64,000 bases of DNA from Pseudomonas sp. MIACH (GCF_001269925.1 NZ_LHVO01000065.1:1-64000), one strand, 5' to 3'; counted from the stretch's first letter, positions 8,956-18,523 are shown. Numbers and translations are program-made. Notes: generated by a model from the sequence alone, not told the origin.

Positions 8956-11130
8956 ATGAACCGTATGCGTCATACCTTACTGATCTGCTGCTTGTTCCTG
9001 TCGCCCCTGGCCTTTGCCAGCACCGTATTGGAAAACCCGTTGTGGCGAGTCGAACTCGACCCGACCACCCTCGCCATCCGTGTGACACCCAGTGGCCTGC
9101 CCCAGGTGCAAGCCTCCAACGGCGTAGCGGCGCGTGCCGTCAGTCAACTCGCACAAAACGCGCAACAGGTCAGTTGGCAATGGGACGACGGTGCCTATCG
9201 CCTGACCGCCAGCCTTGAGCAGCGCGACCTGGTGCTGTCGATCACGGCGCGGGAAACCGGTGAGCTGCCGATTCTTCTGCAACCGGCGAGCGCCATGGGC
9301 CGAGGGTTGATGTGGCCGTTGGCCGAAGGGCATTACGTGCCGGCCGGCAATACCATGTGGAGCGCCTTCCTGGTGGCCCAGGGTGACATCAACACCACCC
9401 AGGACCTCAGCCTGCCGCTGTGGGGCGTCGATCACGGCGCCTTCACCCTCAACTGGCTGCTGACCAATCCCTATAACAACCGCCTGCGCTGGCGGGGCCA
9501 GGCGTTGTCGCTCGCCCATGAGTTCACCTCGCTCGGGCCTGCCGCACCCATGACCCTGCTGTTGCACCTGGGTGAAAGCGATCCGCTGGCCGGGGCCAAG
9601 CGCTATCGCCGATGGTTGGTCGAGCAGGGGCGCTATGAACCCCTGGCAGACAAGCTGCAGCAGACCCCTGGGGCTGAGAAGCTGCTGGGCGCCAGCCATG
9701 TCTACCTGTGGGGCAATGACCTGCTGGCGCCCGAGGATGTGCGTGATTGGCCGCTGTTGCTCCAGCGCTTGCGCGCTCATGAACTCAGAGACCTGTTGGA
9801 CAAGGACTCCGCAGCGGTGCTGGCGCAGCCCCGCGCCTTGAATCGCTACGAGCAAAGCGTGCTGTTGCGCGGCCTCAACGCCGCGATCAACAGGAAGGCC
9901 CGGCAGAGTTGGCAGGTGGACGAGCCCGATATGACCCGCCTTGCCGCGCGCTACGGCGAGTTGCGTCGCGAATTGGCCGTGGACTTTGCCGGTGCTCTGC
10001 GCGATAGCCCCGGCACTTGGGGCAGCCAGGTGGTACAGACGCTGCGCGACGCCGGGCTGCCGCGCTTGATGCTGACCCTGGGCGAAGGCTGGGAAGGCGG
10101 ACTCTGGCACCCCGAGACCATCCGCGCCGGTGTCGACGCCGGCTACCTGATGGCGCCCTACGACTCCTACCAAACCGCGCTGTCCGCTACCGAAAACCCC
10201 GACTGGACCACCGGCCACCTGGGCAGCCAGGCTTACCGCGCCTGCGCCATCGTGTTGACGGACGGCACACTCAAGACCGGCTTCCAGCAGTCCGGCCACT
10301 ACACCGACCCGCGCTGCGTGCGGCCTCTGCTGGAGGCGCGGGTGAAAGCCGTGCAGGCCAGGGCCGGCTTCAACGCCTGGTTTCTCGATGCGTACGCCAC
10401 CAGCATGGTGTTCGACAGCTACCGCGACAGCGCACCGATGACCCAGGCGCAAAACGCCGAAGGCAATATCGATGCATCCCGTTGGCTGAATACCACGCTG
10501 CAATTGCCGACCGGCTCCGAAGACGGTAACGCCATCACCGCCCAAGGCATCCTGTTCGCCCACGGCATGCAAACCCCGGTGCTGGGCTGGGGGGATCGCG
10601 ACATGACCCAGGACAAACAGTCGCCCTACTACGTGGGCAACTGGTATCCGCCGGAGCAACCGGCGGTGTTCTTCAAGTCGGTGCCGTTGAACGAGCCGTT
10701 TCGCACCCTCTACTTCGACCCGACGCTGCGCCTGCCGCTGTATCAGGCGGTGTTCCATGGCTCGGTGATCACCACCCATCACTGGCTGTTCGACAGCCTC
10801 AAGCTGAGCAATGTGCGGGCTGAAAATGAGCTGACCCAACTGCTCTACAACGTGCCGCCGCTGTATCACCTGAGTGCTGCGACGCTCAAGGCGCGGCTGC
10901 CGCTGATCCAGCGCCAGGATCGATTTTTCCGACCGCTGCATGAGCGCCTGGCCACCCAGGCGATGACCGGGTTTCGCTGGCTGACGGCGGATCGGCAGGT
11001 GCAGGAAACCACGTTTGCCGATGGCACGCGGTTGGTGGCGAATTTTGCCACCGGGTCGAGAGAGGGGTTTGCGGCAAGGAGTGTGACAGCGGTGGTGGAT
11101 GGGACATCGGTGGTGTATCAGGTGCAGTAG
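8956..11130 (+). CDS. secreted glycoside hydrolase-like protein (GH101/GH129-related)
   Basis: Starting at the ATG at 8956, the protein is 724 aa with a Sec signal peptide (MNRMRHTLLICCLFLSPLAFAS, cut after FAS or nearby), so it is exported. A longer reading from 8914 exists, but its extension would spoil the signal peptide. The N-terminal part looks like a beta-sandwich; the middle has motifs of a TIM-barrel glycosidase (LMLTLGEGWEGG, LMAPYDSY, NAWFLDAYATS). I place it near the families related to endo-alpha-N-acetylgalactosaminidases; the conserved Asp in FLDAYATS is a candidate catalytic residue. Family and substrate are inference. It stands alone between REP elements. Confidence 0.55.
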   Translation: MNRMRHTLLICCLFLSPLAFASTVLENPLWRVELDPTTLAIRVTPSGLPQVQASNGVAARAVSQLAQNAQQVSWQWDDGAYRLTASLEQRDLVLSITARETGELPILLQPASAMGRGLMWPLAEGHYVPAGNTMWSAFLVAQGDINTTQDLSLPLWGVDHGAFTLNWLLTNPYNNRLRWRGQALSLAHEFTSLGPAAPMTLLLHLGESDPLAGAKRYRRWLVEQGRYEPLADKLQQTPGAEKLLGASHVYLWGNDLLAPEDVRDWPLLLQRLRAHELRDLLDKDSAAVLAQPRALNRYEQSVLLRGLNAAINRKARQSWQVDEPDMTRLAARYGELRRELAVDFAGALRDSPGTWGSQVVQTLRDAGLPRLMLTLGEGWEGGLWHPETIRAGVDAGYLMAPYDSYQTALSATENPDWTTGHLGSQAYRACAIVLTDGTLKTGFQQSGHYTDPRCVRPLLEARVKAVQARAGFNAWFLDAYATSMVFDSYRDSAPMTQAQNAEGNIDASRWLNTTLQLPTGSEDGNAITAQGILFAHGMQTPVLGWGDRDMTQDKQSPYYVGNWYPPEQPAVFFKSVPLNEPFRTLYFDPTLRLPLYQAVFHGSVITTHHWLFDSLKLSNVRAENELTQLLYNVPPLYHLSAATLKARLPLIQRQDRFFRPLHERLATQAMTGFRWLTADRQVQETTFADGTRLVANFATGSREGFAARSVTAVVDGTSVVYQVQ

Positions 11131-11210
11131 TGGTGTGTATCAGTCCGTCATCGGGAGCAAGCCCCCTCCCACAGGGGAATGCATTCCAAATGTGGGAGTG
11201 GGCTTGCCCA
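11131..11210. repeat. pair of REP elements in opposite orientation
   Basis: CATCGGGAGCAAGCCCCCTCCCACA and AATGTGGGAGTGGGCTTGCCC lie about 15 bases apart between two convergent genes. The close inverted pair could also act as a bidirectional terminator. Confidence 0.7.
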
Positions 11211-11213
11211 GAC

Positions 11214-11840
11214 TTAAACCTTGCGCCAAACGCTGGCCAACCAAGGCTGCTGATCCCGAGGCAATCCCGCCGGCCGGTAGTAATGCTCCAACTCTTCAAA
11301 CCCCGCCGTCGTCAGCAATGCCTGCCACGCCTTCAAGTCGTGATAAGAGCCATACCTCGGCCCATTCCAGCCTTCCTGGTTCTCACCCCGTGGATTGGAA
11401 CTGAACAGCGCACCGCCAGGCTTCAGCGCCCCATGCAGTTGCTTGAGTACACGCGGCAGTTCCTGCTTGGGGATATGAAACAGCACCGCATTGGCAAAGA
11501 TCCCGTCAAAGCGTTCAGCCGGTAAATCCAGCTTGAGAAAGTCCTGCTGCAACACCTCACAGCCACTGTCTTCCCTTGCCATCTGCGCAAACCGCTCGGA
11601 GCCGTCCAGGCCGACGGCGATATGCCCCATGCGCGTAAAGGTCTGCAAATCCCGCCCCGGCCCGCAGCCGAAATCCAGCACGGTAAAGGGCGGCGTGCCC
11701 TGGATATGCCGCAGCAGCGCGTCGATGTTCTGGCTCACATCGTGATCGCGGGTGCCGTCACGAAAGCTCTCGGCCACGCTGTTGTAGTGGCCGAGAGTGG
11801 TGGAGGTGATCTGGTCGAGGTCGTCGGGCTTGAGAGGCAT
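11214..11840 (-). CDS. class I SAM-dependent methyltransferase
   Basis: This 208-aa cytoplasmic protein has the Rossmann methyltransferase motifs: motif I VLDFGCGPGRDL (about residues 53-64), an acidic residue ending strand 2 (VGLDGS), motif II-like FDGIFANAVLFHI, and post-motif LKPGGALFSS. The fold resembles UbiE/Tam-type small-molecule methyltransferases. The substrate cannot be read from the sequence. It is followed downstream by the MetI gene on the same strand, but 39 bases separate its start from metI, so cotranscription is possible and not shown. Confidence 0.85.
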   Translation of the reverse strand: MPLKPDDLDQITSTTLGHYNSVAESFRDGTRDHDVSQNIDALLRHIQGTPPFTVLDFGCGPGRDLQTFTRMGHIAVGLDGSERFAQMAREDSGCEVLQQDFLKLDLPAERFDGIFANAVLFHIPKQELPRVLKQLHGALKPGGALFSSNPRGENQEGWNGPRYGSYHDLKAWQALLTTAGFEELEHYYRPAGLPRDQQPWLASVWRKV

Positions 11841-11879
11841 GGGGCTTAATACCGGGCGCTGAGATCGCCCGACTATACC

Positions 11880-12524
11880 TCACCTCTTGTTGAGCACCCG
11901 CGCCAACCGATCACCACCCAACTGGATCACCGCCACCAGGATCACCAGCAGCACAATCACCGTGAGCATGATCTGCGTGTCAAAACGCTGGTAGCCGTAG
12001 CGATAGGCAATGTCGCCCAAGCCGCCCGCACCAATCGCCCCGGCCATGGCCGACGAGTTGATCATGGTCACCAGGGTGATGGTGAACCCGCCGACAATCC
12101 CCGGCAGCGCTTCGGGCAGCAGTACATGCCAGATGATGTGCCAGCGCCGGCAACCCATGGCCTGGGCGGCTTCGATCAGGCCGTGGTCGACCTCGCGCAG
12201 ACTCACTTCGGCGATCCGCGCGAAGAACGGTGTGGCGGCGATAGTCAGCGGTACGACCGCCGCCCACACGCCATAGGTGGTGCCGACGATCAGCCGCGTG
12301 AACGGGATCAGCGCCACCATCAGGATCAGGAACGGAATCGAGCGGAACAGATTGACGAACGCCCCCAGCACCCGGTTCAGCGCCGGTGCCTGGTAGATGC
12401 CGCCTTTGTCGCTGGTCACCAGAAACACCGCCAGCGGAATCCCCACCAGCAAGGCGATCAACGACGACACGCCGACCATCAACAAGGTGTCGATGGCGCC
12501 TTGCACTAAACGATCAAACCACAT
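11880..12524 (-). CDS. metI: methionine-type ABC transporter permease MetI
   Basis: This 214-aa membrane protein is the permease of the MetNIQ importer. I chose the ATG at 12524 ([12 protein letters not shown]), which overlaps the metN end by 11 bases; the longer reading adds 25 residues unlike MetI. The EAA loop is [19 protein letters not shown] with [19 protein letters not shown]. Five membrane spans are expected. Downstream of the sfnB/monooxygenase genes it probably carries a sulfur compound rather than only methionine. Confidence 0.9.
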   Translation of the reverse strand: MWFDRLVQGAIDTLLMVGVSSLIALLVGIPLAVFLVTSDKGGIYQAPALNRVLGAFVNLFRSIPFLILMVALIPFTRLIVGTTYGVWAAVVPLTIAATPFFARIAEVSLREVDHGLIEAAQAMGCRRWHIIWHVLLPEALPGIVGGFTITLVTMINSSAMAGAIGAGGLGDIAYRYGYQRFDTQIMLTVIVLLVILVAVIQLGGDRLARVLNKR

Positions 12525-13629
12525 AGCCCAGCACCTCCACCTGTTGTGCCCAGTTCGCGGCGCGGTTGCGCAGTTCTTCGGTGCTATGGGGCGAGCCATT
12601 CACCGCCAGCAGCAGTTGCCCCAAGGCATGCCCCTGGATCCGTTCGACACCGCCCTGCAGTAAGCGCACGCGCCCGCCGAGGGCGCTGAACAGCGCGGCC
12701 AGGTCCGGTTCATCGCTGGCACTGCCGGTGAGCTGCAAGCGCAACACCACGGCGGCATCCGTCGACACTGGCGTGGGTCGTAGGCGGCTTTGCAATTCTT
12801 CCGGCAGCCCATGTTGCAGCGGCGCCAGCAGGGTCTTGCTGACCTCGTGCTGTGGGTTGCCAAACACTTGCCACACCGGGCCTTGCTCGACGATGCGCCC
12901 GTGTTCCAGCACCACCACGCGGTCGCAGATGTCGCGGATCACCGCCATCTCGTGGGTGATCAAGACGATGGTCAGGCCCAGGCGCCGGTTGATCTCGCGC
13001 AGCAGACCGAGGATCGATTGGGTGGTCTCCGGGTCAAGGGCTGAGGTGGCTTCATCGCACAACAGGATCTGCGGGTCGTGCACCAGCGAACGGGCGATGC
13101 CCACGCGCTGTTTCTGGCCGCCGGACAGCTGTGCGGGGTAGGCCTTGTGCTTGTCCTGCAAGCCGACCAATTCCAGCAATTCGCGCACTTTTTGCTCACG
13201 CTGGGGCTTGGGCACGCCGGCGACTTTCAGCGGCAATTCGACGTTCTGCCACACGGTCTTGGCCGACATCAGGTTGAAGTGCTGGAAGATCATGCCGATA
13301 CGCCGACGCAGCGCCACCAGGTGGTCTTCGTCGAACTCGCCGATGTCTACCTGATCGATCAACACCCGGCCACTGCTGGGCTGCTCCAGGCGGTTGATGG
13401 TGCGGATCAGCGACGACTTGCCGGCGCCGCTGCGGCCGATAATGCCGAACACTTCACCGTGCTGGATCGCCAGGTCGATGCCTTGCAAGGCATGCACGCC
13501 GCCGTCGTAGGTCTTGCCCAGGTTGATAAAACGCACGTGCGCGCGGTTCAGGTCCGGGTGAAGTTCTGTCTGCTCGGCGTCCCTGGGCGGTGAACCCAGG
13601 TCGCGCAGTTGAGAGTGGGCGGCGGTCAT
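12514..13629 (-). CDS. metN: methionine-type ABC transporter ATPase MetN
   Basis: This 371-aa ATPase has Walker [10 protein letters not shown] (about residues 64-72), signature LSGGQKQR, Walker [13 protein letters not shown] and switch THEM. The C-terminal 100 residues form the NIL/ACT-type regulatory domain typical of MetN, where bound methionine inhibits transport. An N-terminal extension of about 30 residues precedes the ABC domain. Its start overlaps the end of metQ by 4 bases. Confidence 0.92.
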   Translation of the reverse strand: MTAAHSQLRDLGSPPRDAEQTELHPDLNRAHVRFINLGKTYDGGVHALQGIDLAIQHGEVFGIIGRSGAGKSSLIRTINRLEQPSSGRVLIDQVDIGEFDEDHLVALRRRIGMIFQHFNLMSAKTVWQNVELPLKVAGVPKPQREQKVRELLELVGLQDKHKAYPAQLSGGQKQRVGIARSLVHDPQILLCDEATSALDPETTQSILGLLREINRRLGLTIVLITHEMAVIRDICDRVVVLEHGRIVEQGPVWQVFGNPQHEVSKTLLAPLQHGLPEELQSRLRPTPVSTDAAVVLRLQLTGSASDEPDLAALFSALGGRVRLLQGGVERIQGHALGQLLLAVNGSPHSTEELRNRAANWAQQVEVLGYVV

Positions 13630-14441
13630 TTTTTATCTTCCCAACCGACTTGGTACAACTTGCCGAGGGATTTATCCAATGCAGCGCGTACCACTGGCGA
13701 GTGCTGGTAGATGTCGACGAACTTGATCACGCGCGGGTCGGTTTTGCTCTTGGGCTGGATCACGAACTGGATCACGTATTCCGGGTGGTCGAGGCCGTCA
13801 AACAGCAGCGCCGACTCGGCATCGAAGGTCTTGGACAGGCGGATGTAGGCCGGGTAGCCCTGCACCAGGTCCGCATCGTCATAGGCGCGCACCAGCTGCA
13901 CGGCCTCGACTTGCAGGATCTTGATCTTCTTCGGGTTGGTCACGATGTCTTCTTCGGTGGCCTTGTAGCCCACGCCCGGCTTGAGGGTGATCAAGCCGGC
14001 CTTGGCCAGCAGTTGCAGGCCGCGACCGCTGTTGATCGGGTCGTTGGCAATCGCCACGCTGGCGCCTTGGGGCAGGTCGTTGATGCTTTTGTACTTTTTC
14101 GAATACAGGCCGACGTTGTTGATGATGCCCGGCGCGTACGGCACCAGGTCAAAACCGGCGGCGGCCTTGGCGTTTTCCAGGAACGGGATGTGCTGGAAGT
14201 AGTTCACGTCGATATCGCCAGCGGCCAGGCTGACGTTGGGCGCGATCCAGTCGGTGAACTCCACCAGCTCGACTTTCAGGCCTTGCTTGCCGGCTTCGGC
14301 GACTGCGGCTTCCAGGGGGATCGCGAAGGCGGCAGTGGTGCCGATTTTCAACGGGGTGTCGGCGGCGAATACGGCCGAGCTGAACAACCCGAAGGCCAGG
14401 GCCAGTGCTTTGACTGGGTTATTGAGGAATGTCTTTTTCAT
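13626..14441 (-). CDS. metQ: MetQ/NlpA-family substrate-binding protein
   Basis: This 271-aa periplasmic protein starts at the ATG at 14441 ([17 protein letters not shown]). The signal peptide ends in SAVFA|AD with no lipobox cysteine, unlike E. coli MetQ, so it should be a free periplasmic protein. Family motifs include [11 protein letters not shown] and [14 protein letters not shown]. It delivers the ligand to MetI-MetN. The linked monooxygenase and SfnB genes suggest an organic sulfur ligand, but this is inference. Confidence 0.88.
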   Translation of the reverse strand: MKKTFLNNPVKALALAFGLFSSAVFAADTPLKIGTTAAFAIPLEAAVAEAGKQGLKVELVEFTDWIAPNVSLAAGDIDVNYFQHIPFLENAKAAAGFDLVPYAPGIINNVGLYSKKYKSINDLPQGASVAIANDPINSGRGLQLLAKAGLITLKPGVGYKATEEDIVTNPKKIKILQVEAVQLVRAYDDADLVQGYPAYIRLSKTFDAESALLFDGLDHPEYVIQFVIQPKSKTDPRVIKFVDIYQHSPVVRAALDKSLGKLYQVGWEDKK

Positions 14442-14487
14442 AGTGGATTTCCAGTCATAAGGTATTAGGACAAACAATGCAGATCCA

Positions 14488-14520
14488 ATGTGGGAGGGGG
14501 CTTGCTCCCTCCCACCTTTT
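14488..14520 (-). repeat. REP element between monooxygenase and metQ genes
   Basis: AATGTGGGAGGGGGCTTGCTCCCTCCCACCTTTTTT forms a tight hairpin. In an operon on the reverse strand it could stabilise or attenuate the transcript between the enzyme genes and the importer genes. Confidence 0.65.
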
Positions 14521-14524
14521 TTGT

Positions 14525-15877
14525 TCAGTGGCGGTAGGTCGAGCCGGTGTGTTGTTCGGGTAAGCGAGCACTGGCGTGGAAGACTTTTTCGCGCAGCGTG
14601 CCGGTCTCATAAGCGGTCTTGTACGAGCCCCGTCGTTGCAACTCCGGCACCACCAGGTCGATAAAGTCCACATAGCTTTCCGGCGTCACAATGCGCGTGA
14701 GGTTGAAGCCATCCAGCCCGGTTTCGCTGATCCAGGATTCCAGCTCGTCAGCGACCTGTTCGGGCGAGCCGACCAGGGTGATATAGCGCCCGCCGAGGGC
14801 GTGCTGTTCGAGCAATTTGCGCCGGGTCCAGTCGTTGTTTTGCAGGTTCTTGGTGGCCGACTGGATCGCGTTGCTCTTCACGTACTGGATCGGTTCGTCG
14901 ATTTCGTATTGGGAAAAATCAATCGCGGTGGACGCCGAAAAGTGCGCCACGCCGGCCTCCGCGCTGGCATAGCTCAGGTACTCGGCATGCTTGGCCCAGG
15001 CCAGTTCTTCGGTGGCGCCGACGATCACGTTCAGCCCCATGAACACCTTGATGTCATCCGGGTTGCGCCCGGCCTCGACCGCACTGGCGCGCACCTTGTC
15101 CACCTGGACCTTGGTCGCGGCCTTGTTCTGCCCGCTGATAAACACGCACTCGGCATGGCGCCCGGCAAACAGCAAGCCACGGTCCGAACTGCCGGCCTGG
15201 AACAGCACCGGCGTACGCTGCGGCGACGGCTCGCAGAGGTGATAACCCTCCACCTGGTAGAACTCGCCGTGATGCTCGACCTTGTGCACCTTGCCCGGCT
15301 GCGCATAGACCCGCGCCTGCGGATCGTTGAGCACCGCGTCGTCTTCCCAGCTGCCTTCCCAGAGTTTGTAGAGCACTTCCAGGTATTCATCGGCCTGGTC
15401 GTAGCGCCGGTCATGCTCGACCTGTTCGGTGAGGCCCATGGCCTTGGCGGCGCTGTCGAGGTAGCCGGTGACGATGTTCCAGCCCACCCGGCCACGGCTC
15501 AGGTGGTCGAGCGTGGACATGCGCCGGGCGAACAGATACGGCGGCTCATAGGTGAGGTTGGCGGTAAGGCCGAAGCCGAGGTTTTTGGTCACGGCGGCCA
15601 TCGCCGAAACCAGCAGCAGCGGGTCGTTGACCGGCAGCTGGATCGACTCCTTGAGCGGCACATCAATCGAGTTCTGGTACACGTCGTACACGCCGACGAT
15701 ATCGGCGATGAACAACCCGTCGAACAGCCCGCGCTCCAGAATCTGTGCGAGTTCGGTCCAGTACTCGATGCTTTTGTATTGGGTGGACGTGTCCCGTGGA
15801 TGGGTCCACATGCCGTGGTTGATATGCCCGATGCAGTTCATGTTGAAGGCATTGAGCAGGATCTTTTTCTTTGCCAT
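14525..15877 (-). CDS. FMNH2-dependent monooxygenase, NtaA/SnaA/DszA family
   Basis: This 450-aa flavin-dependent oxygenase of the bacterial luciferase-like class probably oxidises an organic sulfur compound with reduced FMN from a separate reductase. Family marks are NAFNMNCIGHINHGMW near the start, NPxxL-like NDPLLLVSAMAAVT, and GRVGWNIVTGYLDSA (about residue 131). The ATG at 15877 overlaps the sfnB stop by one base (TGATG), so translation is coupled. In sulfur-starved pseudomonads such genes sit with sfnB. The exact substrate (sulfone, sulfide or other) is unknown. Confidence 0.85.
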   Translation of the reverse strand: MAKKKILLNAFNMNCIGHINHGMWTHPRDTSTQYKSIEYWTELAQILERGLFDGLFIADIVGVYDVYQNSIDVPLKESIQLPVNDPLLLVSAMAAVTKNLGFGLTANLTYEPPYLFARRMSTLDHLSRGRVGWNIVTGYLDSAAKAMGLTEQVEHDRRYDQADEYLEVLYKLWEGSWEDDAVLNDPQARVYAQPGKVHKVEHHGEFYQVEGYHLCEPSPQRTPVLFQAGSSDRGLLFAGRHAECVFISGQNKAATKVQVDKVRASAVEAGRNPDDIKVFMGLNVIVGATEELAWAKHAEYLSYASAEAGVAHFSASTAIDFSQYEIDEPIQYVKSNAIQSATKNLQNNDWTRRKLLEQHALGGRYITLVGSPEQVADELESWISETGLDGFNLTRIVTPESYVDFIDLVVPELQRRGSYKTAYETGTLREKVFHASARLPEQHTGSTYRH

Positions 15878-17070
15878 CAAATGGTCCCCCGCAGTGGCGG
15901 GTTTTCTGCGTTGAGGTAGTAATTGCCTACCGCGTGGTACTTCCAGCGCACCGGGTCGTGCAGGGTGTGCACGCGGGCGTTGCGCCAGTGGCGGTCGAGG
16001 CCGTGCTCGGCCAGGGTGGCCTGGCTGCCGGCGAGTTCGAACAGGGTGCTGCCGGCGGCCAGGGAAATCTCGGTGCTCAAGGCGCGCACTTCAGCGACGG
16101 CGATGGACGCGGCGGCAACGGTCTCGGCATTGCTGTCGGCCTGGGCGCGGTCGAGGAATTCACCCGAACGCTCCAACAAGGCTTCGGCGGCGTGCAGGCG
16201 AATGCTCAGGTGGCCGAAGCTCTTCAGGGTCAGTGGGTCTTCGGTGGCTTTGTCGTTGCCGGAATCGATCCACGGGCGGGTCTTGGTGCGTACAAAGTGC
16301 AGCGCATCTTCAAAGGCGGCGCGGGCGATGCCGGTGTCGATGGCGGCGTGAAGAATCTGCGCCAGCGGGCCGACGGTGGTCGGGCGCTCGAAAGCGCTCT
16401 GGAACGGGATCACGTCTTGCGCCGCGACCCACACGTTATCGAACACCACCGAGCCGCTGCCGGTGGTGCGCTGGCCGAAGCCGCTCCAGTCGTCGATGAC
16501 CGTCAGCCCCTCGCTGTCGCGAGGGACAAAGGCCAGTTGCTGCACGCCGTGTTCATCCACCACCGAGGTGGGGATGCGCTGGGCGTAGATCGCGCCGGTG
16601 GCGTAGAACTTGCGGCCGGTGATGCGGAAGCCGTCGCCGTCGCGGGTGATGGACGTAACACGGTCGTGGGCGGTCTTGGTGCCCAGTTCTGCCAGGGCGT
16701 TGCCGAAACGCTGGCCGGCGAGTACTTCGGCGTACAGGCGTTGTTGCTGTTCAGGGCTGCCATTCACGCGCAGCACTTCGAGGGCATAGAAATGGTTTTG
16801 CGGAATCTGGCCCAGGGAGGCATCCGCCTGGGCGATGAGGGCAATGACCTTGGCCAGGGTGACGTTGGACACGCCGGCACCGCCGTATGCTTTGGGCACG
16901 CTGATGCCCCACAGGCCGGAGCGCGAGAACACGTCCAGTTCGGGCAGCGGCAGGCGGCGTTCGCGGTCGCGCTGGGCGCTGTCGCGGCGGAAGTCTTCGG
17001 CCAGGTCGCTGGCGACAATAAGGGCTTGTTCGTCGCTGGTAATAACCGCGACACGGTGAGAAAGGGTCAT
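15877..17070 (-). CDS. sfnB: SfnB-family sulfur acquisition oxidoreductase (copy 1)
   Basis: This 397-aa protein has the acyl-CoA dehydrogenase fold and binds FMN or FAD. Motifs include GLWGISVPKAYGGAGVS, QIPQNHFYALEVL, GRKFYATGAIYAQ and the C-terminal HWRNARVHTLHDPVRWKYHA. In P. putida SfnB is a flavoprotein of dimethyl sulfone use; relatives are FMNH2-linked monooxygenases of the DszC type. The ATG at 17070 follows GGAGAAACTC. It lies second in a tandem with another SfnB-like gene, 24 bases downstream of it, and its stop overlaps the monooxygenase start. Confidence 0.85.
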   Translation of the reverse strand: MTLSHRVAVITSDEQALIVASDLAEDFRRDSAQRDRERRLPLPELDVFSRSGLWGISVPKAYGGAGVSNVTLAKVIALIAQADASLGQIPQNHFYALEVLRVNGSPEQQQRLYAEVLAGQRFGNALAELGTKTAHDRVTSITRDGDGFRITGRKFYATGAIYAQRIPTSVVDEHGVQQLAFVPRDSEGLTVIDDWSGFGQRTTGSGSVVFDNVWVAAQDVIPFQSAFERPTTVGPLAQILHAAIDTGIARAAFEDALHFVRTKTRPWIDSGNDKATEDPLTLKSFGHLSIRLHAAEALLERSGEFLDRAQADSNAETVAAASIAVAEVRALSTEISLAAGSTLFELAGSQATLAEHGLDRHWRNARVHTLHDPVRWKYHAVGNYYLNAENPPLRGTI

Positions 17071-17094
17071 GAGTTTCTCCAGAGGTCTGGTCGG

Positions 17095-18336
17095 TTAAAT
17101 CCAGGAGTGGCGAGCCGGCAACGTGCCGTTCAAGCGATAGGCGCCGACGGCGTGATACTTCCAGCGCACCGGGTCGTGCAGGGTGTGCACCCGGGCGTTG
17201 CGCCAGTGACGGTCGAGGTTGAACTCTGCGAGGGTGGCGCGGCTGCCGGCCAGTTCGAAGAGTTTTTCGCTGACCAGCAACGACACTTCAGTGGTGAGCA
17301 CCTTCGCCTCGGCCACGGCAATCGATGCGCGTGCGGCGGACTGTGCGGTGATCGGCGCGGCGCTGACCTGGTCCAGCACTTGCCCGGCCTTGCGCAACAG
17401 CGCTTCGGCGGCATGCAGTTCGATTTTCAGCTTGCCGATATCGGCGATCACGTAGAGGTCATCGCTGGCGCGCTCGACCTTGGCGTCGATCCACGGGCGC
17501 GAACGCTCACGGACGAAGGCGATGGTGTCATCCAGGGCGCCACGGGCGATGCCGGCGTCGATGGCGGCCTGGATCAGTTGGGAAACGGCGCCCTGGATAG
17601 TCGGGCTTTCGCCGATGCGCCAGTTTTCCACGACCAGTTCGGCGTCCACTGGCACGCGGTCCAGCAGCACGGTGCCGCTGGCGGTGGTGCGTTGGCCGAA
17701 GCCCGACCAGTCATCCACGATGCGCAGCCCTTCGGTGCCACGGCGCACAAACGCCATGACCTGCTTGCCGTCGTCGTTCAGCGCCTTCACGGCCACCCAA
17801 TGGGCAAACAGCGCGCCGGTGGAGTAGAACTTCTGGCCGCTGATCACGTAACCATCGCCCTGGGCGGTGATGCGCGCCTTGAGCTCCAGGGTGTTTTTGG
17901 TGCCGCGTTCAGGTCCGCCATTGCCGATGCGCCAGCCGTCGAGGACGCTCTGGAACAGGTGCTCTTTCTGGCGTGCGGTGGCGGCGCCCTGCAACACATG
18001 CAGGATGCCGAAATGGTTCTGCGGGATCTGCCCCAGGGCCGGGTCTACCGCGCTGATGATTGCGAAGACTTCGGCCAGGGTCACGAATGAAACTTGTGGG
18101 CCGCCGTACTCGCGAGGAATGGAAATACTGCCCAGCCCACTGCGAGTGAATTGTTCGATCTGCGCCCACGGCAGCTTGCGCTGCTGATCACGCTTGGCGG
18201 CTTGCAGGCGCGCGGCCTGGGCCAGCTCGTGGGCAGCCTTCAGCGCCTCTGCATCGTTGCGCAGCACGGTGGCCGGCAACAGCAGGGGCGCTACATCCAG
18301 ATCACTCTGGGGGGGTGTTAGAGCCAAGTTAGACAT
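17095..18336 (-). CDS. SfnB-family sulfur acquisition oxidoreductase (copy 2)
   Basis: This 413-aa paralogue of the next gene shares the same motifs (GLGSISIPREYGGPQVS, QIPQNHFGILHVL, DDWSGFGQRTT, HWRNARVHTLHDPVRWKYHAVG) but has a longer N-terminus. It is the first gene of the operon. The start at 18336 has an AAGGAG ribosome binding site 8 bases away. Divergence in the middle of the protein suggests a different substrate from the first copy. Upstream at 18476-18487 is an AT-rich palindrome that may bind a sulfur regulator. Confidence 0.83.
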   Translation of the reverse strand: MSNLALTPPQSDLDVAPLLLPATVLRNDAEALKAAHELAQAARLQAAKRDQQRKLPWAQIEQFTRSGLGSISIPREYGGPQVSFVTLAEVFAIISAVDPALGQIPQNHFGILHVLQGAATARQKEHLFQSVLDGWRIGNGGPERGTKNTLELKARITAQGDGYVISGQKFYSTGALFAHWVAVKALNDDGKQVMAFVRRGTEGLRIVDDWSGFGQRTTASGTVLLDRVPVDAELVVENWRIGESPTIQGAVSQLIQAAIDAGIARGALDDTIAFVRERSRPWIDAKVERASDDLYVIADIGKLKIELHAAEALLRKAGQVLDQVSAAPITAQSAARASIAVAEAKVLTTEVSLLVSEKLFELAGSRATLAEFNLDRHWRNARVHTLHDPVRWKYHAVGAYRLNGTLPARHSWI

Positions 18337-18523
18337 CAGCGCCGCTCCTTGGCTGCACGTAATGCCCTGGCGTTATGCACCGGGGTAATTCTGACCATAC
18401 CGACCTCGCATTCAATGAAATGAAAACAGAAAAATCAAAGATGTCCGGTGGTCCGGTGCATATACCCTAAGCGTGTTAAATATTTAAATAAACTAACTTT
18501 TGGGAATATGCATAGAAGGTCTG
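18337..18523 (-). promoter_or_regulatory. probable promoter region of the sfnB-met operon
   Basis: This 187-base gap lies between the sfnB-type operon start and the end of the 18524 gene. It has a strikingly AT-rich core (18472-18500) holding the perfect 12-bp palindrome TTAAATATTTAA at 18476-18487. The position, about 140 bases before the start codon, fits an activator site such as that of CysB. No clear sigma-54 -24/-12 element was found. Confidence 0.45.

Noticed and set aside
8977-10941. 654-aa reverse ORF within the glycosidase-like gene
   Set aside because: Long but low-information antisense frame; forward frame has a signal peptide and barrel motifs.
15871-18090. 739-aa forward ORF opposite the two sfnB-type genes
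   Set aside because: Gly/Gln/Val-rich shadow of strongly recognisable flavoprotein genes.
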